A stretch of DNA of 64,000 bases from Mactromeris polynyma (taxonomy: Eukaryota > Mollusca > Bivalvia > Venerida > Mactridae). Under the pieces are notes generated by a model that was given only the letters and a program-made list of their open reading frames with translations, was not told the origin of the DNA and did not search any database. The translations under genes were made by a program, and so were the position numbers. The stretch lies in the NCBI GenBank assembly GCA_032209605.1, contig JASFXZ010000003.1, forward strand, positions 34,684,762 through 34,748,761, written 5' to 3'. Of the stretch, positions 13,166 to 25,139 are shown piece after piece; within the stretch, counting starts at the first letter, position 1, and every line of letters begins with the position of its first letter.

Positions 13166-13378
13166 TTTTACTGACTTCTTTTTGCGCGAACACGGCATAT
13201 TGTCCATGAAAATGATATGGTTGTATCATAAACAAATTTAAATGGGCAAATTCGTAACAATTTAGACCTGACATAAATATTCGAATGCGAGGCTTCTTTA
13301 TTCACTTTCATTTTTTTAGGAAAATAAATGTATGCGTAAATAAGCAAAACAAAAGGCAAAATTAGCCAAATGCATCTT

Positions 13379-13437
13379 AAAACTCGAACCCGTAACCTCT
13401 ACGTCAATGGATACTAATGCCACTGAGCTACAGGGAC
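13379..13437 (-). repeat. tRNA-like SINE head, antisense
   Basis: On the minus strand TAGCTCAGTGGC (13419-13430) is a good A box and GGGTTCGAGTT (13381-13391) a good B box. The sequence after the B box (TTAAGATGC) does not rebuild the T stem or pair with the 5' GTCCCTG, so a functional tRNA is unlikely. It lies about 230 bp from the plus-strand tRNA-like head, facing it. Confidence 0.6.
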
Positions 13438-14370
13438 ACTAACACAAGATGTATACTTTTATTGACTTATGCTCTTGTCCGACTCTAATAATCCCCCTTT
13501 TCATGGGAAATGTCACAGTCTGCCAACTAGCATAGATAAATAGGTATTTTGCCATCATATGTTGACCCTAATGTATCAGAGGTGATATAATACAGCTAAT
13601 GATAAATATTGTTCAGTAGGTTTACGATTTACATAATATGCTAAACAATAAATATCTTTAAAAAAGGTAAACGGCGTAGATGGAATGATGTCTTGCATTA
13701 TGTTAAATAGAAATTTACAGTTCTCGCGTTATCTTTAACGTCTTCAGTAATCTGACAAACGTAATGTTATTTAATTAGTGCTATATATTGTTGTATTCGG
13801 TCAAAAGTTACACAATTGCCTATAAATCGAAAAATAATATTTTGCGAATGTATTAAGATTAGTTGAAACAAATTCTAAGTTCAGCAAGACGTTTAATCCT
13901 GTCTTTGTTTTCATTACGATTGAGGCACGACGTTAACGGTATATTGCTGTTTGTGCAACATGATTAGAGGGTAATGCCCATTATAATACAAATCCGGAGT
14001 ATGTCTATTCGGATATTGCCAAGGAGGTACGTTACGGGAAAAGAAGTATCTTTCTACTTTCGGTAGACATATCATCTTCTTAAATTAATGTTATCAATAA
14101 TACGTTTCTTATTGCATTAATTTTCGGTAAAGACTTGGTGTAAAAAGTGAATTATCTATTCGAGACACTACGTTTGCTGCATCTCCGCATATAATATGAA
14201 ACAATCAAATCGTCTAATGTGGTGCATATTTAAACAGCGCACTTCCATATATAACACTTGATTGGTCTCAAATGTAGGTCAAAATCAATATTTTACAGCT
14301 ACACCAAACAAAGAAAGACATTGACACATGATGCTGTAAAAGACCATTACAAGGCATATATACTAAAAGA

Positions 14371-14720
14371 AGAAAAAGTTGCTACAGGGTCCGCAATGTA
14401 CATAAGACAATGCCTCTCCACACAGACCTCCGGAAAAAATACAGTCCATTATACATCAGGCATTTGAGGAGGTGCAAAGAATTAAACGTGGGAAAAAACG
14501 GACATTTAACATGCATCTAACACACAAATAGAAATATTAACCATACAACGATTTACATCCTTGGAACTGTCAGTAAATATACTAGGGATTTAAGTGATTA
14601 AACAGCTATCTAAAGTCATACTTAATCGCGATATGGTCATTGATTTCCAATACATTCATATGAATTGACTAAATATGCAGTAACTAATTATCAAAAGCAT
14701 TAACCATTACGTACATAACA
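14371..14720 (+). repeat. R1 dispersed repeat, long copy in unit 1
   Basis: It starts near AAAAAGTTGCTACAGGG and carries the R1 landmarks CATAAGACAATGCCTCTCC, ACACAGACCTCCGG, TTTGAGGAGGTGCAAA and CCTTGGAACTGTCAGTAAAT, then GATATGGTCATTGATTTCCA. Compared with 34819-35355 it lacks the middle segment (GGGGCGCAAGG to GGCCGAAA). The 69-aa open frame is not conserved between copies. Confidence 0.75.
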
Positions 14721-15734
14721 ACAGACACTATGTAAATAATCCAGTACGAAGAACTAAACAGCCCCAGGCTGACCTTGCTCTCAGTAACCAAAATATTTAC
14801 ATCAGAATTCGAAATAACTACGTAATATTAAATCAATAACCTAATTTAAAGTTAACCGAAAAAATGTAGTTAATAATTAGACTTAATATCAAATACTGGT
14901 TTTAGGGAAAGGGAATTTAAAAACAAACAAATATAAATCAAATATGAACTTATATGTATTGAGAAAACAAAACGACGACTGAACAAATGAGGCAAAGTTG
15001 TTTTGTCAAATAGCACCGTAGAGAGGAAAGTACTATGAGCGATCACTTGAGGCATCACAATATATCATAATGCTAAGTATTATTGATCTAATCTTCAAAA
15101 TAATACGTTGTTAAGTGTAAATGTACTGAATGCTCGAATGTTATTGCATTTGGGTTAATTCATGTTTTGTTTCTTTTGAAGTAGGATTAATCAATTAAAT
15201 TAATCGTTAATGTTGTTAGATTAATGAGTGCACTTCTTCTTTTCAGTAAGTTATTTTGGTACGACAGTACTTCTTAATCAACGGCGATAATTACCCATGT
15301 GATAACATTGTACTTTAAGCTAGAATTTCGCAATTGCATCGTATGTCGTACGAATAATAATTTCTGTTGAAGAGGCATGCTGAAGTCTTAGCTGAGACTC
15401 AAATGCATGACACTCACGTATAGCAAATGACAGCTTATCCAATATAACACCGGTGTACATGATCAAAATCCGGTCAGGGCGGTATTCGAATACAAGGCCT
15501 TATGATCATGAGTAAGGCTTCCCTTGGATCACATCACCAACGTCATGATGGTCACAATACGTGTATAACATTTGCATCAACAGTCTGCAAATATTATATA
15601 AACGACAATCAACTTATATAACACAATCGAATAATACTCTCATAATTCATAAATTGTTAGTTAAAACGTTACCAACATTGGGTAAAAGTGAGTTCACCAC
15701 TGCGCCCTTACACTTCATCAACTCTAAATGTTTC

Positions 15735-15815
15735 GTATGCTGATGATTCTCTGGGATCTGTGTTGGGAGGCATTGTCTAGTGAATTTGGCGTTCCCTGTA
15801 ACAACTTTATCCTTC
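15735..15815 (-). repeat. R1 fragment, antisense
   Basis: GGGAGGCATTGTCTAGTGAA followed by TTGGCGTTCCCTGTAAC is the reverse complement of the R1 5' portion. Only this end of R1 is present. Confidence 0.7.
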
Positions 15816-15954
15816 CATAACCATGCAGACCATTCCTGATCGAATCAATTGCCTCTTGAAATGCAATAAGAAACCCAATAATAAAACAATGCAACTGAAC
15901 TGTTTGTAGCATTCATTGCGATTGCATCTTCATGTGTGTAAAGTTTGGAGACAG

Positions 15955-16012
15955 AAAAACAGTTGCTACAGGGAACGTCACATACATAAGACAGTGCCTC
16001 GATACACAATTA
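15955..16012 (+). repeat. R1 fragment
   Basis: GTTGCTACAGGGAACGTC then ACATACATAAGACAGTGCCT matches the first 50 bp of R1. Facing the antisense fragment at 15735-15815, it gives two R1 ends in inverted orientation about 140 bp apart. Confidence 0.75.
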
Positions 16013-17334
16013 CAATTGTTTTGTTCTCTATTGACTTCAAGATACAAAGTTGTCTTAAGCTGTAGTAGAATGTCAGCATAATATTCATATTCAGGATAAA
16101 AGACGCTAGCCGTTTTGTTGCGTGAAGTAATAATGAAGTAAATTAGTTGTTTAAAACAAATGAAAATAATTAAGGCAAATTTACATATTTACATCACAGT
16201 GTTTGTATCGTGTGCATTAAAAATTAAAAAAACAACAACATTCAAATTGCTCTATGAAAAAGGATTTGCAAGAGTCATATTATCATGTTGTCAAGCTAAC
16301 TATTCACAAACAGTATTGGTTTTTTCTGTTTTTTGTTGCATCTCTTTCAGTTTTTTAAGGATCTAATGTTTCTATTGCAGCAAAATATTTATTATCTGAG
16401 TGAGGAATATACAATGTCAATGTTTATATCTTAGAATACAAAAATAATTGAATCAGTTGCAAAACAGTTGTACAATTGTGTTAACATTAACAACAGTTTT
16501 TGGGATCAAAGAACAAAATAACATTGACCTTGTTTCAGATTTTAGTGCAATTGTGATACATTCAGTTGAAATTTGCATTCAATTCCTGATAGCGAACATA
16601 TTTACGCAATAAGGTTTGTTTTACTACATCAATCTAAATGCACACATGCATCTTTTTCAATCAATTCTGACTGCCATAATTCGTTCTAACATAACAGTAA
16701 AACTATATAAAACGACACAGATTAAAAGCACTAACTTAAACACTAAGTTTAAACATTAATGACATGTTAATCTAATAGACAAATATACTAAGAACCAAAG
16801 AAAGACCCTATGGGTTATAATGTATGTTTGTACCAAAATGTCGATTACAGATTGTTAAGGACACATTCATATTGTTCAATTAATATCAAATTTATGTAAA
16901 ATAAAGAAATTTAATAATTAATATATTTAATTTATTTAAAAAAGAGAATACTTACGAGGCCAGAGCAAATGACAAATTAATATCTTAATAATGGGTATCA
17001 CTGCCAATATTACCAACGATCTGTCAACACCTCAATCGCATTGAAGTTTTTAATATCTCCATTTCTTTCTATGAAATATCGTTCAATTTCTGGTGCAACG
17101 CTACTGGTAGCTTATCGACGTATTTAGTTAAGTTAAATGCATCGGTATGTTTAATTGTTCGTTAAGTCAAGTGCTTATGGCAATACATTCCCACATTTCT
17201 GTCCCCGCCTTACTCTATACTCTCCTTAATTGCTTTTGGTAATCAGCAATGCAATTTCTAATCGACCCATCTCCATAGATATTAGACATTTGCCCTTACA
17301 ACATCTCAACTCCTAGTGCTCTATGTGCTGATAT

Positions 17335-17402
17335 TAACCTGTGATATGTATGGGGAGGCTTTGTCTTGTGAATGTGGCGTTCCCCTGTACTAGCTTTATT
17401 CT
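17335..17402 (-). repeat. R1 fragment, antisense
   Basis: TATGGGGAGGCTTTGTCTTG then AATGTGGCGTTCCCCTGTA is an antisense match to the first part of R1. Confidence 0.65.
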
Positions 17403-17964
17403 TCGTTTAGTATGTTTTTTTTCTAATTGATCGAATGGTCGGGCGTCGTCTAGATACATTCAACATTAATCAGCGCGACCACAAAGAAACCAATCAGGCA
17501 ATCAGCAGATTTTTATGTACGTGATTGAGAAGGTGTATGTTGGAAATTGCATACTGTCATATGATTACAAAGCATTAATTCACACGAGAAGAAAAGTATA
17601 GTTTGTCCAGAAGTGAAAAAAGTTCATGAAAACCATGTATCTCGATAGTAAACTAAAAATTGATGGCAAAATTGGCGAACTTTATACTTAACGTTAATGT
17701 CTGAATATTATGCTTTAATGTATTATCTCCGTCACAGAATACAATGTATAAAGAAACAAAAAATAGAATTAATTTTAATTATGTTAGTTAGCATACATAT
17801 TTAAGGAAAATTACCCAACACTTTAGAATTTTAAATTCCAAGGCTGTAAATCGCTATACGATTATTATCTCCTTTTAAGTGTTTAGATTGGCGTGATATA
17901 ATATTAGTGTTATCCCCTCCCCTTTCCAAACGTGGCTAACTGTCTTTCCTTCCATTACTTTCCC

Positions 17965-18200
17965 TTTTGTTGTCACCTCCATTTCTCCGATGTTTTCGTA
18001 TAATCCTTCACTTCCACCTTCCTATAGATGTGTACCATTATATATCACTGGGGTACTCATTTTTGCCAATCATTTACTTTCGTGTCGTGCGGCCCTTTGC
18101 TTTTGAAATTGTTTACACGTATAAACGTAGTTTAATGTCTTCTCGCTCGTGCACTCTGGTTGACTGTAACCATTGAATGTGGCATATTCCTGCTCCACCG
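17965..18200 (+). repeat. R2 dispersed repeat
   Basis: The stretch TTACTTTCGTGTCGTGC, CTTTTGAAATTGTTTACAC and AATGTGGCATATTCCTGCTC parallels R2 at 38860-38980. It lies in the 17.7-18.56 kb insertion of unit 1 and runs straight into the 76-bp tandem array. Confidence 0.6.
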
Positions 18201-18504
18201 CAATGACTTCACAGCGTTGGAACGGACATTGTGTTAAATACCGGGGCACTCGGGCAGTTTGACTGCATGCCAACCACAATGACTTCACAGCGTTGGAACG
18301 GACATTGTGTTAAATACCGGGGCACTCGGGCAGTTTGACTGCATGCCAACCACAATGACTTCACAGCGTTGGAACGGACATTGTGTTAAATACCGGGGTA
18401 CTCGGGCAGTTTGACTGCATGCCAATCGCAATGACTTCACAGCGTTGGAACAGGCATTGTGTTAAATACCGGGGAACTCGGGCAGTTTGACTGCATGCCA
18501 ACCA
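18201..18504 (+). repeat. 76-bp tandem repeat, 4 units
   Basis: CAATGACTTCACAGCGTTGG begins each unit at 18201, 18277, 18353 and 18429, an exact 76-bp period. Each unit also contains ACATTGTGTTAAATACCGGG or a close variant and GCAGTTTGACTGCATGCCAA. Units differ by only a few substitutions, so expansion is recent. The two minus-strand open frames of about 70 aa, with a repeated LWLACSQTARVPRYLTQC peptide, are a consequence of the repeat. Confidence 0.95.
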
Positions 18505-21500
18505 CAAACTAACACTTACGTTTTCAAAACGTCCCACATTTACACAAGAAGTAACTACGCCGGTAGTCATTACTCACTTGATTTGTTCTAAGGCGGCATA
18601 AAACAATACAACAGGTTATTGTCACATTCAGGACAAAACGTATAAAGTGCATAATAAACATTAAATGATAGTTCGTTCGTTACATTTGAAGCATTCAGTT
18701 TAAACAAGGATAGATGTGAAACACGCATAAAATTTAATGTAATAATTGTTGCATATGAATTCAACTACAGTAGTAGTGAATTTATGAAAATGCACTATTT
18801 ATGCACTAACCGTTATTAATTATAATTCAAGGTGCTTAATCCATCACAAGAAAACAACAACAGAGAGACGTGCTTATAGGCATTATGTTTATCTATCTAG
18901 TGATATTTTTCTTTTTAATTTGCTTGCATCGAAAAATGTGCTGCATTCTTATATAAATTATGTAAAAAATACATTTGTTCGTAAGGATCTAGTAGGATCA
19001 ATGACATTATCCTATTTATCATACAGTCCAATAAACCATGCTCTGCAAGAATGGGACGAAGAATTCGATCTGACTATATGGGTGTTATATCATATTTAGA
19101 ATAAGGTGTGAGAATGTATATGGCTGGTTTGCTTATTTATAGCGGTGTACAGTTGGATAATTTAGAAATAACCTGTTCTTCGCACAACTATAAATGTTCA
19201 CTGACTTGTTTTGTAATGTCTGTATTTTGCTGATTAGCCATACTTAATTTTATCTTTATCATTAAAACTCGTATCGAAACGAATGCACTAAAATAGTTAT
19301 AAAATCAACCCGTAGGTTAAATCAATAGCTTTTTTCAAGGGTATCATTGCTTTTAATACGATTAAGTTTCTTGAAGATTCGATTCATTTTCTGATCTAAA
19401 ACAGCTACTTCGGATGCATGTTTATGTGTACAACGGAGTCTTTATGGAAATGAAACAAAAGAGTAACATTAGACTAGCATACGCTTGAATAACACTAAAT
19501 ACACACGATAATGAAACAATCTTTGATATATACCATTGATAAAATATATGGATATCCAATTTACAATCTGCAACACACAAAAAGAATGTTTAGAGCAATC
19601 ATATCCGAGAAAATTGAGTTCATCTCGGTTATAGCATTACCAATCAAATGCATTAGATGTGTTAAAAAATCAATAAATTGTTAAACCCTTTAGCGAAATG
19701 TGTCATTAGAAACTCGCATAGCAGAAGGCGGGGTAATGTTTAGTACTTATCTATCTCCATTAACAAACTAAATGAACTAATCCGTGTCATAAAACGTGTT
19801 TGAAATACACGAATTGTATCTATAGTGTGTATTAAATATAACAAGTAAGTCATTATTCACAGTTTCAAATCCTTATCCTTTTAAAATAAGTGAAATGTAA
19901 CGCAATTTAATCACTAGCCAATGCTCAATTAATATACGAATATACTACTAACAAAGTACTTTGCTATAGCGATTCAGTATTTACACTTTATTTCAACGAA
20001 TGCATGTCATACTCAAATACAACATAAGCAACAACATAGGGATTTTATTTGTAGCAATTTATTCATTGAAAACAGCAACGGTTCTGGATAATATCCTAAT
20101 ATTAGAAATATATTAAGATAAAGCAGCTACTCGATCGTTTTATTTCTTGATTGAAATTCATATTCTGCTGTTATTCAAATTTCGAAATCAAAAAACATGA
20201 TTCCAATGCATTTCTTAGACAATACTTGATTATTTCTGGTTCGATTGATAGAATCTTGATCGAAGATTGAATCTTTCACGAATATTCCAATTCTATTGAT
20301 CCCTGTTTGGCAGAAAAGTAGGATTTATTCAGAAAACATTATTATTATTATAATTAATGTGAGCGATTATAATAGATTGCATTATCCAAACTCTTTAAGA
20401 ATATATCAGTGGGAACAACATGATGCTTTCATACCTGTCGAACCCCTTTATATTGCTTTGAATCACGCATCTGTACTTGAAAAATGTCGCCTACAGATAT
20501 GAATATTATATTCACATAAGAAGAGTTTTTATAAGAATAAGTAGTATTAAGTATGAAGATAAGATTCAATAAGATTATAATATTTCAATTATTGAAACTA
20601 ATAAAAGTGGAAAAAATCCGGAAAAGGAAGGGCCACATCACATATCAGAACTTCTCTAAGAAAATCGGCAGGGCACCCATACACAGACGGACGCTAAACC
20701 AACAAAGGACTGGGCTAACATACAGATAGGGGAAAATGACAAAAGCTATAGCTGCACAATAACACAACATACAAACATTCAGTGAAGACAGTAATCCAAT
20801 TACAATAGAATAGTTTAGTATGAAAACGAACGATATATTATGTACCACTGGTGTTTTACAGAGGTAGTGAAGCTGAAATAGATCTGTTTAATGACATTGA
20901 ATGTATACGCACAGCGTGAGAAAAGTTAGGATCACCAACGAAGTCATATCCAAAAACGTATTTATTGATTGCGCTGCTAGTTTTTTTACTAGCAATATCA
21001 GGAAAAACAAATTTGGCAAAAACCTTCCTTATATACGAACCTGATTTTAATGTTGACGTTTTTATTATGTTTAGTATGCTTTTATTGATTCACTGAAAGT
21101 GAAAGTAATTATTATGATAATTGAATGAGTTTTAATGTATGATTTTATTTCTTTTGTCTAGATCTGTCTAGAACAGTTCTGATTTGTGAAACTTGCATTC
21201 CTTGATACGTATCTGTTCACATTGGAATATTATAGGAATACTCGAAACAAATGCTTTTGCAAGATACAATCAAAGCGCTGAAAACACTCGGTTTGTTCGG
21301 CATTGAACACTGGCTTTGCGTTCCACAGAAAGTGCAAAGTAAAATACCAAGGTAACGTCTGGTCATTTTGTACAAGTGAAGTCGATATTAGGGCGAAGTG
21401 ATTCACTCGAAGATGCTCATTTGAATTAATTGAATTTACACAATGCATTTTAGTATAGAAATACAAAGCCATTGTGAGCATTTAACAATACTCAAAGCAT

Positions 21501-21708
21501 GGAAAGTGCTGACAGCGAGGGGCTCACTGCAGATCACAGATGTCACTTGGACATAGATTTACCGATCACAATAGCCTATCAAGAACATTTTGTTATGTCA
21601 GTATATTGAATAATATAGGAGTTGTATACATAAGATTGTATACACATAATTGTTAGAGACAGATAGAAGGATGGATGGGGAAGAAGTAAACAGTTCCTTC
21701 ATGTTAGT

Positions 21709-21890
21709 TACAGAATAACCTCAATATTAAGACCACCATTGGGACTCATGAAAAACGGTCTTTTTATTGAGGTGATTTTAATATTGAGGATGAATAAAGA
21801 GTAAAACATTGAAAATGAACTTGAATTTTTTCTTAATTTTGAGGTGGTCTCATTATGTAGGTCATCTTTAAGTGAGGTTTGAGTGAATAT
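21709..21890 (-). mobile_element. Tc1/mariner-type MITE, diverged
   Basis: This block is the inverse of the MITE at 57190-57371. Shared order is ACCTCAATAxTAAGACCACC, TTTATTGAGGTG, GATGAATAAAGAG and CTTTAAGTGAGGTTT. Its termini have decayed (ACAGAATAACCTC at the left; GAGGTTTGAGTGA at the right), so it is older than the 57-kb copy. It is non-coding, and mobilisation would have needed a transposase from elsewhere. Confidence 0.85.
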
Positions 21891-23109
21891 GTCGAGCTTA
21901 CTAACTAACGTAGTTTGCAACATAAACTACAATGTTATTACATATGTTCTGAAAACAGACACAGTTCAAAGGGACAAAATACAAATCATGTATCATGGTA
22001 CTTGTATTACCAAAGATCATTGCAATCCTTTGAAAACTGAAGAAGTAGTTAGCCACACAAACTACATATGTTATACATTGGACAGACAAACCAATCGACA
22101 GGGTGATTTTAGTATTCACCTTGATAAACATTGTTTGAGGGCGTATAAATACAAGGCATAACAGACTACTAAAGATCATTATTTTGTAAAACTTATTTAA
22201 TTAAACTTTTTAACTATTTAGTAAAACAGTTATCAAGAGTTAAAAGCTTGACTCTACAATTTATATAAAAGAAGTATGCATAAACTAACCAGTCTCACAG
22301 AAAGCAAAATGCTCAGCAACTTAAGTGAGCAACATATTATAGCGATAATTACTGTTGTATTAATAGCTATATGCAATTTTAGAGATAAATCATGTTATTG
22401 AAATATTCATCCGAGTATAAATAAGCTACGCTTTAGACGTTTTTTCAATTGTATGGACACTTTCATTGCAGAAAGAGTGGATTTTCTTGTGTCATGAGAT
22501 ACACCAGACACCTTTTTGCGTAATACTGGTTTGCATTTTTTGTACTTTTCAGATACCACATTACTAATTTTGTCGCAATGTAGTGATAATGTTCAGTCAG
22601 ACACCACGACTTGTTTAAAGGAAAAGAACCTACCTTTGTAAGAAATAACGTGACATTAAGATCAATGAATTTTACATCAGAATGCTATGTTACGGATACA
22701 TCTTTGTAAACCAGACATGTTTGCATTATTGCATTTCCGACATTAATTATATTGTGCTTCAACCGAGATTACCGTATTAAATTTTAAGTAAGTATCAGTG
22801 ATTTCTCTCATAATATCTTTGAGCAGATCCTAATTGATTAATTTATGGTTAAATTAAAACATTCCATGCCACATGTTATGTCTTGCTCGGATAACACAGT
22901 TATATCACGAACTCTTGTTGTAGTACATTTTATCTTTCTATTACATGATCATATCACAGTTAAAATGCTCCATCCATCACGGAAAAATAAGATGAGATAC
23001 GTTTGTTGCATAACAAGAAAATAATTCCCTGAAAATCGTTTGGCCATACTTCGAGATAGAATCATAATTGTGTTTCACTTTCATTACGTTGTACATAAAT
23101 CAAATATCA

Positions 23110-23322
23110 CGCTTTACACCGTATGTACTATTTTTCGGCGCAGCCGTACTTACATGGGTTTGCTATTTGCATATCAGTGTAAACCAATCTAATCTTAAGT
23201 TAAACACCAAAGCACTTTCTCTTCCACCGAACAAGGGTTGTAACATTGACGCGGATTAGTTAATCTATCGAAAAGGGGTACGTTACCTTACCGAATTCCA
23301 CTGAATTTCGGTTAATTTACCG
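23110..23322 (+). repeat. R3 dispersed repeat
   Basis: Landmarks shared with 38430-38650 and, inverted, 49190-49400: TTTGCTATTTGCATATCA, GTAAACCAATC, TGTAACATTGACGCGGAT, a GGTACG...ACCTTACCGAA segment and CCACTGAAT followed by TTTACCGA. At 23322 unit-2 sequence (ACTTCTTAATCAACGG) resumes, placing the R3 right edge. The 63-aa open frame is not conserved in the other copies. Confidence 0.8.
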
Positions 23323-23392
23323 AGAGTACTTCTTAATCAACGGCGATAATTTCTCATATGATAACATTGTACTGTAACATTCCTTTTGATGA

Positions 23393-23590
23393 AAGAGAAT
23401 GAGAATAATTTGCTACAGGGAACACCACATACATAAGACAATGCCTCTCCACACAGACCTCCTGGAAAACAACAATCCATAAAACATAAGGCATGAGGTT
23501 AAAGGGTACATACGCTATGAAACACAGGCGCAAGGAATGGCCTGGCAGACTATAAGGAGCCTTATGAGCCATGATGGAGACCTAGCTGAG
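23393..23590 (+). repeat. R1 dispersed repeat, truncated copy
   Basis: GAGAATAATTTGCTACAGGG, CAATGCCTCTCCACACAGAC and GCGCAAGGAATGGCCTGGCA follow R1 closely. The copy stops soon after CAGACTATAAGG, and unit-2 sequence (GATCGAAGCCATTGCC) resumes by about 23600. Confidence 0.8.
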
Positions 23591-25139
23591 ATAATTCCCG
23601 GATCGAAGCCATTGCCTTTTGAAATGTTATTAGGAAACTAACTATAAAACAATGCAACTGAACAGTATATGTTTGTAGTATACATTGTGACTGCATCTAA
23701 ATGTGTGTAAAATTAAGACACACACTTCCACAATGCATACAAATTTAGTTTAAAATTCCTATATACAATTTACGTTTCCTGCAGTTTTTATAAAATCAAT
23801 GATATTTAAAAAGGTTTTGTTCTCTATTTACTTTGTGATAATAACTGTATGAACCGGTTGTACGTAAAATGTCAACGCTATACATACTCCAAAAGATAAA
23901 CATACCAGTCGCTTTCCTTAATATAGTGCATCATTTGTTTAAACCAATGAAAACAATTTAGGCAACATTATTTATTTTAAAAATATGTTGAACTCACTTG
24001 GCAAAATGGTAGAATCATTTTGTACTTATATCATCTTCTTGAATCATGGAGGTAGATTAAAAAGGTTCTGCTTATGTTCCTGCAATAATGCATTGCATGC
24101 AATACATTAAACGATTGTTTGTTGAAACAAAACCAATGAAGTGTTTGTATTTTGTGCCAACAAATCAAAACAATAAACATTCAAGTAAATCCACTACGAT
24201 AAAGTCCTTGCTAGAGTCACATGACGAAGATGTCAAAATATCTATTCGCAAACATGAATGGGTATTTTCTTATGATTTAAATAAATAGTGTTTCTATTGC
24301 ACCAAAATTATTTCAATATCATATCTGAGCGAAGAATATGCAATGTGAATTTTATTATCCTAAAATCCACTTGGAATTTAATCAGTAGCAAAACAAGTGT
24401 TTTAATATTAACAACAATTTTGGAACCAACGAATACAATAATATTGACACGATTCTAGGTTTGAATGCCATCATAATAAATTCAGTTTGGATTTGCCTCA
24501 GATTTGCTTTCATTTCCGGATAGCGAACATATTAACGCAATAAGGTTTGAATTACTGAATCTAAATACACAAACACATTAAATATGTTTTCTCTATTAAT
24601 TCTGACGGACATAATTCGTTCTTACAGAACAGTAAAACGATATCATACGGATTGAATGTTTAACTTAAAAACTTAATTTTAAACGTTAATGTCCGATTAA
24701 TTTAACCGATAAATATACGGAATACAACAGAAATTCAAAATGGATCAAAATGTACGTTTTGAACCACAAAATAGATTACAATCATAAATTGTATAGAACA
24801 CAAAACTATTTTGTTCAATTAATATCAAGTTTATATAAAATAAATATATTTTACAGTAAAATATTTATAAACTAGAATATTTAAGGAGACCAGAGCAAAC
24901 AACAAAATTCACATCTTAATAATGGGTATCACTGCCAAGATTATCAACGACCTATCCACACCTCAATCGCCGTAAATTAAAACAATCTTCTCTTCCTACT
25001 ATGAAATATTGTTCAATTCCTGTTGCAACACCAATGGTAGCTTAAATCGTATTGCGTTAGGTTTAATACAACAGTATGCTTTAATTAAACATTAATTCAG
25101 GTGCGTATGACCCTGCATTCTCACGTTCCTGTTCCATTT

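Larger units (their letters stand above)
6000..19700 (+). repeat. triplicated segment, unit 1
   Basis: This is the first of three diverged direct copies of one non-coding segment. Anchors shared in order with unit 2 (and unit 3) are AACTAATCCGTG at 6445/19775/28711; a TATTCATTGAAAAC block followed by CATTAAGATAAA and TCGATCGTTTTA-like sequence at about 6728/20058/30762; GAGAAAAGTAAGGATCACCA at about 8018/20915/31720; GACACCACGACTTG at 10899/22600; GAACTCTTG at about 11220/22910/32757; CTTAATCAACGGCGATAA at about 15272/23333 with a weaker form near 33541; an AATCAGTxGCAAAACA block at about 16452/24378/36018; and ATGGGTATCACTGCCA at about 16990/24922. Long stretches between anchors also align. 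Unit 1 carries its own insertions at about 11.4-15.2 kb and 17.7-18.56 kb. Edges are approximate. Confidence 0.85.

Noticed and set aside
13379..13437. Functional tRNA gene on the minus strand
   Set aside because: A and B boxes are good, but the T stem and acceptor stem do not pair.
18201..18504. CRISPR-like array
   Set aside because: Units are directly contiguous with no unique spacers and the DNA is eukaryotic.
21883..22179. Two 92-aa open frames on opposite strands
   Set aside because: They overlap almost completely, lie next to a decayed MITE, have no motif, and are not conserved in units 1 or 3.
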